A DNA stretch of 64,000 nt from an uncultured Lachnospiraceae bacterium (GTDB taxonomy: Bacteria; Bacillota; Clostridia; Lachnospirales; Lachnospiraceae): assembly GCA_946552115.1 (NCBI GenBank), contig CAMNRH010000002.1, positions 1-64,000 on the forward strand. Reading direction: 5' to 3'. The number at the start of each line of letters is the position of its first letter. Positions within the stretch are counted from its first letter, which is position 1. The translations under genes and the position numbers were made by a program. The notes beneath the pieces were generated by a model. It had not been told where the DNA came from. It searched no databases and saw only the letters and a program-made list of their open reading frames with translations. Positions 17,180 through 25,693 of the stretch are shown here, piece after piece.

Positions 17180-18580
17180 ATGATGAATGAATTAACGATG
17201 AATTTGAAAGTGGATTCAAAGGTTCCGCTTTATGAGCAGATTTACCGGTATATTAAATCCGATATTCAAAGCGGCAGAATCCCTTATGGCGAGAAGCTGC
17301 CGTCTACAAGAGCGCTGTCCCGCCATCTGGAGGTCAGCAGGAGTACGGTGGAGCTTGCGTATGAGCAGCTTTTGTCGGAGGGATATGTGGAGGCGGAGCC
17401 CTGCAGAGGCTTTTTTGTGGCTCAGATTGATGAATTGTATCATATCGGTCAGGAAAAGGTGAGAGTTCCGGAGAAGAAGGAAGAAGAGAAGACTTACCGG
17501 TACGACTTTACGCCGAACGGCGTGGATTTGAAGAGCTTTCCGTATCATGTGTGGCGGAAGCTGTCAAAAGAAATTTTGATGGATGACAGGACGGAGCTGT
17601 TCCGTTCAGGGGATTCTCAGGGAGAATATGGGTTCCGCAGTGCGGTGTGCAGCTATCTGTATCAGGCAAGAGGGGTGGATTGTCTGCCGGAGCAGGTGAT
17701 TATCGGAGCGGGAAGTGATTATATCCTGATGCTGTTATCGATGATTCTGGGAGGCGGGCTTCGAATCGGCTTTGAGGATCCGACTTATAAGCAGGCATAC
17801 CGGATGATGACGGGACTTTCCTATGAAACGGTTCCGATTGGTCTGGATAAAAATGGAATAATGGTATCCGGGCTTCGGACGTCGGGAGCGGATATTGCTT
17901 ATGTAACTCCGTCCCACCAGTACCCAACGGGAATTGTGATGCCGATGAAGCGCCGGATGGAGCTGCTTTTGTGGGCGCATGAGGAGGAAAGAAGATATAT
18001 TATAGAGGACGATTACGACAGTGAATTTCGTTATAAGGGGAAACCGATTCCGGCTCTTAAGAGCTATGACAGGAATGACAGGGTGATTTATCTCGGTACA
18101 TTTTCCAAGTCCATAGCTCCGGCGATTCGTTTAAGCTATATGGTTCTTCCGAAGCAGCTGATATGGAAATATCAGGAGCGTAGTTCTTTTATCCAGTCAA
18201 CGGTATCGAAAGTAGATCAGTTGATTGTGCAGCGTTTTATTGAAGATGGATACTATGAACGCCATCTGAATAAAACCCGCGCTATGTATAAAAGCCGTCA
18301 TGACATGCTGATTGAGGAGCTGAAATCCCATATGGATATGTGTTCCATATCCGGAGAGCATGCGGGTGTACATCTGCTTCTTACCTTTCGGGACGGAAGA
18401 AGTGAGGAAGAGCTGGTAAAAGCGGCAGAGGCAGCGGGTATCCGGGTGTACGGAATGTCGGCTTACCGTATTCGGAAAACAGAAAAAAAGGAAGCAACGA
18501 TTCTTTTAGGCTATGCGAACCTGACGGAAAGGCAGATTCGCGAGGCAGTAGAGCTGCTGGCGCAATGCTGGAAAAAATAA
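17180..18580 (+). CDS. MocR/PdxR-family regulator (GntR HTH fused to aminotransferase fold)
   Basis: A 466-residue chimera. An N-terminal GntR winged helix (about 10-75, SRHLEVSRSTVELAYEQL) is joined to a fold-type I aminotransferase-like domain (about 105-466). The PLP lysine lies in GTFSKSIAPAIR. Family members sense PLP or an amino acid and control nearby genes. Adjacent genes are not obvious B6 or GABA genes, so the target is unclear. Tandem ATGs occur at 17180 and 17183; the short spacing to GAGG (17172-17175) favours the second. Confidence 0.9.
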   Translation: MMNELTMNLKVDSKVPLYEQIYRYIKSDIQSGRIPYGEKLPSTRALSRHLEVSRSTVELAYEQLLSEGYVEAEPCRGFFVAQIDELYHIGQEKVRVPEKKEEEKTYRYDFTPNGVDLKSFPYHVWRKLSKEILMDDRTELFRSGDSQGEYGFRSAVCSYLYQARGVDCLPEQVIIGAGSDYILMLLSMILGGGLRIGFEDPTYKQAYRMMTGLSYETVPIGLDKNGIMVSGLRTSGADIAYVTPSHQYPTGIVMPMKRRMELLLWAHEEERRYIIEDDYDSEFRYKGKPIPALKSYDRNDRVIYLGTFSKSIAPAIRLSYMVLPKQLIWKYQERSSFIQSTVSKVDQLIVQRFIEDGYYERHLNKTRAMYKSRHDMLIEELKSHMDMCSISGEHAGVHLLLTFRDGRSEEELVKAAEAAGIRVYGMSAYRIRKTEKKEATILLGYANLTERQIREAVELLAQCWKK

Positions 18581-18649
18581 CCTGCGGCATAACAGGCGGG
18601 AGTATGACAGGAGAAAGGGATATTTATCGTAACAGAAAAGAGGACAAAT

Positions 18650-19777
18650 ATGATTGTGTTTCGCATGGCATTTATATTGACGGCATTAATATTAGGAATC
18701 TATTTTTATTGTTACATTAGAAGAGTAATAAGGTTTTATGGAGCTGATGCGGATAAAACGCAGCTTCGGATTTTGGCGGCGGCTCTTGCGGCGCTTCTTG
18801 CCCTGGGATGTACAAGTATATGGAGTCTCAGGACGGTAGTGATTCTGCATTTGGCGGCCTTTGCCGTATTGTTGGATATTATTGCAGTTTTCGTGAAAAG
18901 GATTTTTAGAAAACGGAAAACAGACAGGGCATATAAAGTCTGTAAAAGAATATATGGCTGTGGATTACTGCCGGTTGTAATTACGGGAATATTGCTTATA
19001 TACGGATATATGAATATGCAAAATGTGGTGCAAACGGAATATAGGCTGGAGACGAAAAAAAAGACAGGAAATTATAAGCTTCTTCTGCTTTCGGACACCC
19101 ACTACGGAACGGTACAGGAGACGGGGATTTTAAAGGATAAGGTAAAAGAAATGAACGAACAGTCTCCGGATATCGTAGTCCTCTGCGGGGATATTGTAGA
19201 AGAGGGAACGTCGAAAGAGAAAATGGAAGAGGTATTTCAGATTTTAGGCGGAATAGAGGCGAGATACGGGATTTATTATGTGTACGGAAATCATGACAGG
19301 CAGCCCTATACAAAAGACAGGAGTTACACGGATGCAGAGCTTGAGGACGCTATTACCGAAAATCAGATTAACATTCTTGAGGATACTTATGTGGAAATTA
19401 ATCAGGCGCTGATTCTTGCGGGAAGAGGGGACGCCGCATGGGGAAATATGTCAGGAAGAGACGCGGTGAAAGAGCTGCTTAAGGATGCAGATAAAGAAAA
19501 ATATATTATTGTGGCGGACCATCAGCCGATTGAAGCAGAAGAAAACAGCGCGGAGGGGGCAGATTTGCTCGTATCCGGTCACACCCATGCCGGGCAAATC
19601 TGGCCGGTAGGAGTTCTGTCGGAGCTTATCGGAATTTTAAATTACGGAGAATATGAAAGTGATGGGTGTAAGGTGATAGTTTCTTCCGGATTTACCGGGT
19701 GGGGTTATCCTATAAGAACAGAAAAGCATTGTGAATATGTAGTTATTCATATCGGGGGAAGTATGCCGCGTGGATAA
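18650..19777 (+). CDS. Membrane-anchored metallophosphoesterase
   Basis: A 375-residue protein with about four N-terminal hydrophobic segments (about 5-25, 40-60, 62-82, 105-125). A calcineurin-like phosphoesterase domain follows. Metal-binding motifs are visible in order: LSDTHYG, LCGDIVEEG, YGNHD, VADHQP and SGHTHAGQ. This matches the YkoQ/YaeI-type family; some members cleave UDP-diacylglucosamine or other phospholipid-linked substrates. The substrate is not determined. It converges on the small minus-strand gene at 19826. Confidence 0.9.
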   Translation: MIVFRMAFILTALILGIYFYCYIRRVIRFYGADADKTQLRILAAALAALLALGCTSIWSLRTVVILHLAAFAVLLDIIAVFVKRIFRKRKTDRAYKVCKRIYGCGLLPVVITGILLIYGYMNMQNVVQTEYRLETKKKTGNYKLLLLSDTHYGTVQETGILKDKVKEMNEQSPDIVVLCGDIVEEGTSKEKMEEVFQILGGIEARYGIYYVYGNHDRQPYTKDRSYTDAELEDAITENQINILEDTYVEINQALILAGRGDAAWGNMSGRDAVKELLKDADKEKYIIVADHQPIEAEENSAEGADLLVSGHTHAGQIWPVGVLSELIGILNYGEYESDGCKVIVSSGFTGWGYPIRTEKHCEYVVIHIGGSMPRG

Positions 19778-19781
19778 TGAA

Positions 19782-19811
19782 AAGACCTCGAAACGGATGC
19801 CTCGGGGTCTT
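19782..19811. terminator. Bidirectional terminator between convergent genes
   Basis: AAGACCTCG (19782-19790) pairs with CGGGGTCTT (19803-19811), with one G-T pair. A-rich and T-rich flanks suit termination from either side. Confidence 0.65.
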
Positions 19812-19825
19812 CAGATATTTTAATA

Positions 19826-20131
19826 TTATTCGGATTTTTCTTCTTCAGAAGCTTCTTTAACAGGCTCTGCAGCCTTTGTTTCTTCAGCCGGAGTCTCCTC
19901 GGCCGTTGCTTCCTTTTCCGGAGCCTCCTCATTTTTTGGAGCGGAATTGAGAGATACATATTCACGGTCTGCAGCCGGCTTCAAATCGTCGTCAAGGTCG
20001 AAATCGTCGTCCTCGAAATCATCCTCGAATTCATTTGTGTCGACTTTCGTTTTTTTCCAATAATAAAGAGCACCTGCCGCCGCAGTACCGACTGCTGCCG
20101 CTCCTAATACCTTTTTAATCCATTTTGCCAT
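19826..20131 (-). CDS. Small acidic membrane-anchored protein, function unknown
   Basis: 101 residues. A positively charged start (MAKWIKKVL) and one Ala/Gly-rich hydrophobic segment (about 8-24) suggest an N-in anchor. This is followed by an Asp/Glu-rich stretch (about 33-50) and a low-complexity tail of Glu, Ala, Pro and Thr. GGAG lies upstream of the start codon on the minus strand. The reading frame is credible because of the ribosome-binding site, the hydrophobic segment and position between two terminators. I do not recognise a family. Confidence 0.75.
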   Translation of the reverse strand: MAKWIKKVLGAAAVGTAAAGALYYWKKTKVDTNEFEDDFEDDDFDLDDDLKPAADREYVSLNSAPKNEEAPEKEATAEETPAEETKAAEPVKEASEEEKSE

Positions 20132-20271
20132 AACTTGCGTCTCCTTTCATCTGGCTATTTTTTCCTCATACGTGTATTGTAATACTTTTTTCACTAAATG
20201 GAAAGGGGGACATATGAAAAAGTTCTGAACATTTTCTGAAAAATGTGTAAAATATCCTATGGATGAGGATG

Positions 20272-20300
20272 TTGAGATAAGTACAAAATTGTGTTACACT
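20272..20300 (+). promoter_or_regulatory. Cardiolipin synthase promoter
   Basis: TTGAGA (20272-20277), 17-base spacer, TACACT (20295-20300). Confidence 0.6.
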
Positions 20301-20336
20301 GTGTTGTAAATGAGTGACAGCAAAGGGGAAGAAGAC

Positions 20337-21899
20337 ATGAGAAAAAAAGAAAGGCCGGGAACAGCTAAAAAAGGCTTGTTCCGTATTGTATTCAGCCGTA
20401 CCGGTATTATTCTGCTGCTGATTCTGGTGCAGCTTATATGGTTTATGCGCATCCCATATTATCTGGAGGAATATCTCAGATATTTGTATGGAGTGCTTGT
20501 GATACTTGAGGTTATTGTAATTATTTATATTATAAATGCAGAAGAAAATCCTGCCTTTAAGATGACATGGATGCTGTTTGTTGTCGCGTTACCGTTTATA
20601 GGCGTTCCGTTTTACATATTTGTGAAGATGCAGATGGGGAACAGCTATATGAGAGGACGGCTTTCTGAGCTTAAGCTGGAAACGGCAGACTATATGCGTC
20701 AGGATGATGAGGTTGTGGATGCCCTGTGGGCGAGTAAATCCGCCAACGCCAATCTGGCCTATTATCTTTCAACCAGAGTCGGCTTTCCGGTTTACAGGAA
20801 TACGGAGGTAACCTATTTCCCGTTGGGGGAGGATAAGTTCCGGCGTATGGTGTCGGAGCTTCGGAATGCAAGGAAGTTTATATTTATGGAATATTTTATT
20901 GTGGAATACGGACTTATGTGGGATACGATTCTGAATATTCTGGGGAGAAAAGCGGCAGACGGAGTAGAGGTACGGTTTATGTATGACGGCATGTGTGCCA
21001 TATCAATGCTTCCGTATGATTATCCGGAGCAGCTTCGGCGTTTGGGGATTGAGTGCAGAATGTCCAATCCGATGAAGCCTTTTTTGTCCACTGTGCAGAA
21101 TAACCGCGACCATAGAAAAATCTGTGTGATTGACGGAAGAGTAGGCTTTACGGGCGGTGTAAATATTGGGGATGAGTATATCAATAAGAAAAAGCGTTTC
21201 GGTCATTGGAAGGATACCGCGGTCATGCTGAAAGGGGATGCGGTACAGAGCCTTACAATGATGTTCCTGGAGATGTGGAATGTGGGAAAGCGCAGCGAGG
21301 AAAACTACAGGAGATATCTGACGCCGAAAGCCCGTGGGTTAAGACGGGAGCTGGGATATGTGATTCCCTATGCGGACAGCCCCTTTGACAATGAAAATGT
21401 GGGGGAGGAAGTTTATTTCCATATCCTGAACCATGCCAAAAAGTATGTACATATTATGACGCCTTATCTGATTTTGGATAATGAAATGATTACGACGCTT
21501 ACGAGAGTGGCCAAGTGCGGAATTGAGGTGATTATTATTATGCCGCATATTCCGGATAAATGGTACGCTTTTGCCGTAGCAAAGACTTATTATAAGGAAT
21601 TGATTGAAAGCGGCGTGCAAATATATGAATATACGCCGGGCTTTGTCCATGCGAAGGTATTTGTATCCGACGATGATACGGCGACAGTGGGGACGATTAA
21701 TATGGATTACAGAAGCCTGTATCTTCATTTTGAATGCGGAGCTTTTATCTATAATAATTCGGAAATCGATAAAATTGAGAGGGATTTTAAGAGGACGCTG
21801 GCGAAATGCCATAAGGTGACGCTGCTTGAGGTGAAAGGACAGACGCTCTTTACAAAGATTTCCGGGAGAGTATTGCGGCTGGTTGCACCGCTTATGTAA
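20337..21899 (+). CDS. cls: Cardiolipin synthase
   Basis: A 520-residue phospholipase D-superfamily enzyme that condenses two phosphatidylglycerols into cardiolipin at the membrane. There are two N-terminal hydrophobic segments (about 20-40, 48-65) and a third near 75-95. Both HKD signatures are present: HRKICVIDGRVGFTGG and HAKVFVSDDDTATVGT. Start 20337 follows AGGGGAAG; an upstream in-frame ATG at 20310 lies only 10 bases after the -10 box and is unlikely. Normal length for the family. Confidence 0.93.
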   Translation: MRKKERPGTAKKGLFRIVFSRTGIILLLILVQLIWFMRIPYYLEEYLRYLYGVLVILEVIVIIYIINAEENPAFKMTWMLFVVALPFIGVPFYIFVKMQMGNSYMRGRLSELKLETADYMRQDDEVVDALWASKSANANLAYYLSTRVGFPVYRNTEVTYFPLGEDKFRRMVSELRNARKFIFMEYFIVEYGLMWDTILNILGRKAADGVEVRFMYDGMCAISMLPYDYPEQLRRLGIECRMSNPMKPFLSTVQNNRDHRKICVIDGRVGFTGGVNIGDEYINKKKRFGHWKDTAVMLKGDAVQSLTMMFLEMWNVGKRSEENYRRYLTPKARGLRRELGYVIPYADSPFDNENVGEEVYFHILNHAKKYVHIMTPYLILDNEMITTLTRVAKCGIEVIIIMPHIPDKWYAFAVAKTYYKELIESGVQIYEYTPGFVHAKVFVSDDDTATVGTINMDYRSLYLHFECGAFIYNNSEIDKIERDFKRTLAKCHKVTLLEVKGQTLFTKISGRVLRLVAPLM

Positions 21900-21915
21900 A
21901 AATATAAGAAAAGCA

Positions 21916-21945
21916 TTGTACATATCCGGGGAAATATAGTATAAT
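21916..21945 (+). promoter_or_regulatory. purA promoter
   Basis: TTGTAC (21916-21921), 18-base spacer, TATAAT (21940-21945). The leader is about 65 bases long and no riboswitch was recognised in it. Confidence 0.6.
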
Positions 21946-22017
21946 GCTAACGGTGATTTTTAAGTCATCATAAAAGACAGATGTGAGTCCGCTCATATTA
22001 TACGAGGAGGAATGGAT

Positions 22018-23295
22018 ATGGTTAGAGCAGTAGTAGGTGCGAACTGGGGAGATGAAGGCAAGGGTAAGATTACAGATATGCTTGCGAGGGAGGCCGATAT
22101 TATCGTCCGTTTTCAGGGAGGAGCCAATGCAGGCCATACAATTATCAATAATTACGGGAAATTTGCTCTTCACACATTGCCGTCAGGCGTATTCTACAGT
22201 CATACGACCAGTATTATAGGGAACGGCGTGGCATTGGATGTCCCGGTGCTGTTTCAGGAGGTACAGTCTATTGTAGAAAGAGGGGTTCCGGAGCCGAAAA
22301 TCCTTGTATCTGACCGGGCACAGATGGTGATGTCCTATCATAAGAATATGGATGCTTACGAGGAGGAGCGTTTGGGAGGAAAATCCTTTGGCTCTACAAA
22401 ATCAGGAATTGCGCCGTTTTATTCGGATAAATTTGCGAAAATCGGATTTCAGGTGAGCGAGCTGTTTGACGATATGCTTCTCAAGGAAAAGGCAGAGAGA
22501 GTTGCAGAGCAGAAAAACGTGCTGCTTGAGCATCTTTATCATAAGCCTCTCATTAAGCCGGAGGAGCTTTATGAGGAGTTGAAAGAATACAGAAGGATGA
22601 TAGAACCTTTTGTCTGTGATACGGCGCTGTATCTTCACAATGCCATGAAAGAGGGAAAAAGTATTCTTTTAGAGGGACAGCTTGGAACCTTAAAGGATCC
22701 GGATCACGGTATTTATCCGATGGTTACATCTTCTTCTACTCTTGCGGGATACGGTGCGATTGGCGCAGGAATTCCGCCGTATGAGATCCGGAAAGTGATT
22801 ACGGTATGTAAGGCGTATTCCAGTGCGGTAGGAGCGGGTGCATTTGTAAGCGAGATTTTCGGAGAGGAAGCGGATGAGCTTAGAAGAAGAGGCGGAGACG
22901 GCGGAGAATTCGGCGCGACGACGGGACGGCCGAGGCGGATGGGCTGGTTTGACTGCGTGGCGTCCAGGTACGGCTTACGGCTTCAGGGGACTACAGATGT
23001 AGCATTTACGGTGCTGGATGTCCTCGGATATCTGGATGAAATTCCGGTATGTGTGGGATATGAGATTGACGGAGAGGTGACGACGGAATTCCCGACGACA
23101 CATTTACTTGAAAAGGCAAAACCAGTGCTTAAAAAACTGCCGGGCTGGAAATGTGACATCCGGGGGATTAAAGCTTATGAAGAACTTCCGGAAAACTGCC
23201 GGAAATATATAGAATTTATTGAGAAAGAGGTCGGATATCCGATTACGATGGTTTCGAACGGTCCGGGAAGAGAAGATATCATTTACCGGGGGTAA
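22018..23295 (+). CDS. purA: Adenylosuccinate synthetase
   Basis: A 425-residue enzyme making adenylosuccinate from IMP, aspartate and GTP in purine synthesis. The P-loop GDEGKGK near the N-terminus contains the catalytic Asp and is preceded by GANW. Other conserved parts are QGGANAGHTI, EGQLGTLKDPDHG (variant of EGAQG-LD-D-G) and TTTGRPRR-like GATTGRPRRMGWFD. Two ATGs compete. The one at 22012 is only 1 base from AGGAGG (22005-22010), whereas 22018 has 7-base spacing and gives MVRAVVGANWG, so 22018 was chosen. A strong terminator follows the stop. Confidence 0.97.
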   Translation: MVRAVVGANWGDEGKGKITDMLAREADIIVRFQGGANAGHTIINNYGKFALHTLPSGVFYSHTTSIIGNGVALDVPVLFQEVQSIVERGVPEPKILVSDRAQMVMSYHKNMDAYEEERLGGKSFGSTKSGIAPFYSDKFAKIGFQVSELFDDMLLKEKAERVAEQKNVLLEHLYHKPLIKPEELYEELKEYRRMIEPFVCDTALYLHNAMKEGKSILLEGQLGTLKDPDHGIYPMVTSSSTLAGYGAIGAGIPPYEIRKVITVCKAYSSAVGAGAFVSEIFGEEADELRRRGGDGGEFGATTGRPRRMGWFDCVASRYGLRLQGTTDVAFTVLDVLGYLDEIPVCVGYEIDGEVTTEFPTTHLLEKAKPVLKKLPGWKCDIRGIKAYEELPENCRKYIEFIEKEVGYPITMVSNGPGREDIIYRG

Positions 23296-23320
23296 TTAAT
23301 CTGACAGAAGCAGCGGGATG

Positions 23321-23358
23321 AAAAGGCGCCGGATAGAAAGAACCGGCGCCTTTTATTT
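23321..23358 (+). terminator. purA terminator
   Basis: AAAAGGCGCCGG (23321-23332) pairs perfectly with CCGGCGCCTTTT (23343-23354). It is also usable in reverse. The following 200 bases (23355-23553) show no gene or clear structure. Confidence 0.9.
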
Positions 23359-23553
23359 CTTAAATCGAATTAAGAAATCCCTTATTGAATTTTTAGAAAT
23401 CTTCCATACTGTGTACATATTTATCTCATACAATAATTTTCAGAAAAGGAACAATTGAAAATAACAGGCATATATTTTAGCGAGTGCCAATATAATAGTA
23501 AGGCGGGAATAAGGCCTCTGTGGTTTCGGAGGCGGCAGAATGGAGGTAACAGT

Positions 23554-23709
23554 ATGCAGCAGAAAAAAAGATTTGATTATCCGGAAGCGATGTCAACGGA
23601 AGAATATCTGGCAAAAAGAAAGAGGATAAAGGAAAAAGAACAGGGTAAGAGCAGAAAAAAAGGACAGCCCGGAAACAGGATGTGGATGCTGGCAGAATTA
23701 TATGGATAA
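23554..23709 (+). CDS. Small highly charged protein, 51 residues, unknown function
   Basis: A short reading frame starting MQQKKRFDYP, preceded by GGAGG (23542-23546) at 7-base spacing. About a third of its residues are Lys, Arg or Glu. Residues 14-38 could form one charged helix, and no membrane segment is present. It faces the broken membrane-protein gene at 23754-23981 head-on, with a small hairpin between. I do not recognise a family. The reading is supported mainly by its ribosome-binding site and its length without stops. Confidence 0.5.
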   Translation: MQQKKRFDYPEAMSTEEYLAKRKRIKEKEQGKSRKKGQPGNRMWMLAELYG

Positions 23710-23725
23710 AAAATATAGCAAACGG

Positions 23726-23742
23726 GCCGGCAGCTGTCCGGC
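23726..23742. terminator. Small GC-rich hairpin between convergent reading frames
   Basis: GCCGG (23726-23730) pairs with CCGGC (23738-23742). A T-rich stretch follows on the minus strand and a short T-run (23751-23754) on the plus strand. Confidence 0.4.
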
Positions 23743-23753
23743 TCTGTCTGTTT

Positions 23754-23981
23754 TCAGTGCTTCCCGGTATCGTTGTCCTCCTTATCGGAGGGGGTTCTCG
23801 TAATGCGGTATACAAGCCCATAGCCATATAAGAATACCGGCAGTATGATGGTACAGGCAATCGAAGCCTTTAACAGGCCCTTTGCCGCAGAATGGTCTGT
23901 GAGAGCAAAAATCAGAGTACAGGCCTACATAGCAAATAAAAGAACTGCGCCAAAAAGGGCGAGGATGCGTTTGAATTTCAT
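23754..23981 (-). pseudogene. Small membrane protein gene interrupted by an amber codon
   Basis: On the minus strand a frame opens with ATG at 23981-23979 after a GGCGG site. It encodes MKFKRILALFGAVLLFAM, then hits TAG at 23927-23925. It continues in the same frame without further stops for 56 residues, starting ACTLIFALTDHS and ending KEDNDTGKH, to TGA at 23756-23754. The parts before and after the TAG make two hydrophobic segments of one plausible 75-residue membrane protein. Small proteins with this layout occur in Lachnospiraceae, from memory. The simplest reading is a single-base nonsense mutation, for example from a Tyr codon. Sequencing error or read-through are alternatives. Confidence 0.65.
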
Positions 23982-24079
23982 AAAAATACCGCCTTTCGTA
24001 ACGTTCAGGATAAAAACATTATATATGGAATGAAGGGAAAAAGTAAAGCGGATGTAAAGAATTCTCCTAAAATAATGCT

Positions 24080-24107
24080 TTGAAAAAGTGAGAAAGTGTT
24101 TTATAAT
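24080..24107 (+). promoter_or_regulatory. Promoter of the SEC-C gene
   Basis: TTGAAA (24080-24085), 16-base spacer, TATAAT (24102-24107). Confidence 0.65.
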
Positions 24108-24167
24108 ATAGCATGCATAGTGTCTGACGGCACGAATATAAAAAAGAATACAAAGGAGTATCAGGAT

Positions 24168-24674
24168 ATGAGCCGTACATTATTAGAGCAGTGGAGAGAT
24201 ATTGCTTATGATGAAAGCGCTGACAGAGGACAGCTTAAAAAATTTTGGGGAAGTTATTTTCAGATTGAGAAAGAGATTTACGAGCAGCTCCTTGCAAATC
24301 CGGACGAGGAAGTGAAAGGAACCGTAAAGGAGCTTGCAGAAAAATATGAGCAGGAGGTTCTCACAATGGTGGGCTTTCTGGACGGGATTAATGACAGTCT
24401 GAAAGAAGCGAATCCGATTGAGACGATGGAAGAGGATACGGTTGTAAGCCTTGCATTTGATAAGGAAAAGCTTTACAAAAATATGGTAATGGCAAAAGCG
24501 GACTGGCTGTATGAGCTTCCTCAGTGGAAAGATATTTATTCAGAGGAGGAGCTTAAAAGGCTTTATAAGGAGCAGAAAGAATCAACAACCATCCGCAAGG
24601 GAAAAAAGGTTGGCCGCAACGACCCGTGTCCGTGCGGTTCGGGGAAAAAATATAAGAAGTGCTGTGGTAAATAA
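24168..24674 (+). CDS. SEC-C motif zinc-binding protein
   Basis: A 168-residue protein, mostly helical and acidic, ending in the SEC-C zinc knuckle [19 protein letters not shown]. That motif is also found at the SecA C-terminus, where it binds zinc and contacts ribosomes or SecB. No other domain was recognised in residues 1-145. Start 24168 follows AAAGGAG; the upstream in-frame ATG at 24096 lies in the promoter. The stop codon overlaps the next start by one base (TAATG). Confidence 0.85.
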   Translation: MSRTLLEQWRDIAYDESADRGQLKKFWGSYFQIEKEIYEQLLANPDEEVKGTVKELAEKYEQEVLTMVGFLDGINDSLKEANPIETMEEDTVVSLAFDKEKLYKNMVMAKADWLYELPQWKDIYSEEELKRLYKEQKESTTIRKGKKVGRNDPCPCGSGKKYKKCCGK

Positions 24675-25378
24675 TGTTTTTGCTGGGATTGCTTTGTCTG
24701 GCTTATTATTTTCTGATTTGCTTCCGGCTTAAAAGGTGGAACTCGACTTTTTCCGGATTTTGGGTATTTGCAGGGCTTTGTTTTCTCCTTTTAGGGGAGC
24801 TTAAGCTTCGGGGGGCAGAGTATTTTCTTGCGGGCTTCGGAATCGTATTTTTTGCCGTGGAGTTAAGAATTCTTTTCGGTATGATTCCGAGCCGGGAGCG
24901 GGAGCTTCCATATCTGATTGTGCTTGGCGCACAGGTCAGGGGAACGAAGCTCAGCGGTTCGCTTTACCGAAGAGTTGAGAAAGCGAGGCAGTATCTTTCA
25001 GAGCATCCGGAGACGGCGGTAATTGTGTCCGGAGGTCAGGGGAAAGGCGAGGAGATTACCGAGGCTTTTGCAATGCGGAGATATTTGACGGAGCGCGATA
25101 TTAGCGGCGACAGGATTTTTATGGAGGATAGTTCTACGACAACGGAGGAAAATCTCAGATTTTCTTCGAAATATATCCGTGATATGCGTTTGCCGATAGG
25201 AATTGTGACAAATAATTTTCATATGTACAGAGCCTGCCGCTATGCGAAGAGGCTCGGCTATCAGAATCCCAGGTCTGTTCCGGCAGGCTGCAATCCGTAT
25301 CTGTTCATAAATTATATGGTGCGGGAGTTTTTTGCGCTCATGAAAATGTTGTTGACAAAGCGAAAAGGAATGATATAA
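24674..25378 (+). CDS. YdcF/SanA/ElyC-family (DUF218) membrane protein
   Basis: 234 residues. Three N-terminal hydrophobic segments (about 2-17, 28-42, 50-68) precede the DUF218 domain. That domain has YLIVLGAQVRGTKLSGSL, VSGGQGKGEEITEA, the STTTEENL loop and VTNNFHMYRA. Family members act in cell-envelope or vancomycin-resistance phenotypes, but the reaction is not known. It is translationally coupled to the SEC-C gene. The promoter of the Thr T-box lies inside its 3' end. Confidence 0.88.
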   Translation: MFLLGLLCLAYYFLICFRLKRWNSTFSGFWVFAGLCFLLLGELKLRGAEYFLAGFGIVFFAVELRILFGMIPSRERELPYLIVLGAQVRGTKLSGSLYRRVEKARQYLSEHPETAVIVSGGQGKGEEITEAFAMRRYLTERDISGDRIFMEDSSTTTEENLRFSSKYIRDMRLPIGIVTNNFHMYRACRYAKRLGYQNPRSVPAGCNPYLFINYMVREFFALMKMLLTKRKGMI

Positions 25379-25379
25379 T
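25352..25379 (+). promoter_or_regulatory. Promoter of the Thr T-box transcript
   Basis: TTGACA (25352-25357), 16-base spacer, TATAAT (25374-25379). It overlaps the last codons and TAA of the YdcF-like gene. Confidence 0.75.
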
Positions 25380-25386
25380 AGTAGCA

Positions 25387-25631
25387 TATTGAAAACGCGC
25401 TGATGAGACGAGTAGGTTGGGAAAGCGATGAAAGAGAGAGGAGCCGCGGGCTGAAAGCTTCTTATCCCGGAACCATCTGAAGACTACCTCTGAGCGGCTG
25501 TAAAGCAGTCCGGTGATTCCGTTATCGTCATAATAAGTGATTCTGACAAAGGTCAGAATAAGCGGGGTGGAACCGCGAGTATCAGATAAACTCGTCCCTT
25601 GCAGCGAAAGTATTTGCTGTGAGGGATTTTT
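25387..25631 (+). promoter_or_regulatory. T-box riboswitch, probably tRNA-Thr specific
   Basis: The T-box core GGGTGGAACCGCG lies at about 25565-25577. A stem I AGTA-type motif lies near 25410, and GAAGACTACC (25479-25488) gives specifier ACT (25483-25485, Thr). The spacing of the specifier after AAG matches the Cys T-box of this window. The first downstream genes are an aldo/keto reductase and a thioesterase, with thrS third. The tRNA-Thr(GGT) at 10139 could pair with ACT. Confidence 0.85.
25595..25631 (+). terminator. T-box (Thr) attenuator hairpin
   Basis: TCCCTTGCAGC (25595-25605) pairs with GCTGTGAGGGA (25616-25626), two G-T pairs, followed by TTTTT. Confidence 0.85.
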
Positions 25632-25693
25632 GTTGTCAGGCGTACGGCAGAAACGTCCGGCGGACGTTTTTTAGTTTAGAAAGGGTGAAAGCT

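Noticed and set aside
21946..22011. Purine riboswitch before purA
   Set aside because: The leader is only about 65 bases and lacks the conserved purine-aptamer loops.
23477..23860. 127-codon minus-strand frame covering the 51-residue gene region
   Set aside because: Proline/Ser/Arg-rich without a site; the adjacent frame with the amber codon is far more protein-like.
25619..25693. N-terminal extension of the aldo/keto reductase
   Set aside because: It begins within the attenuator hairpin of the Thr T-box; start 25694 has a better site and the conserved beginning of the family.
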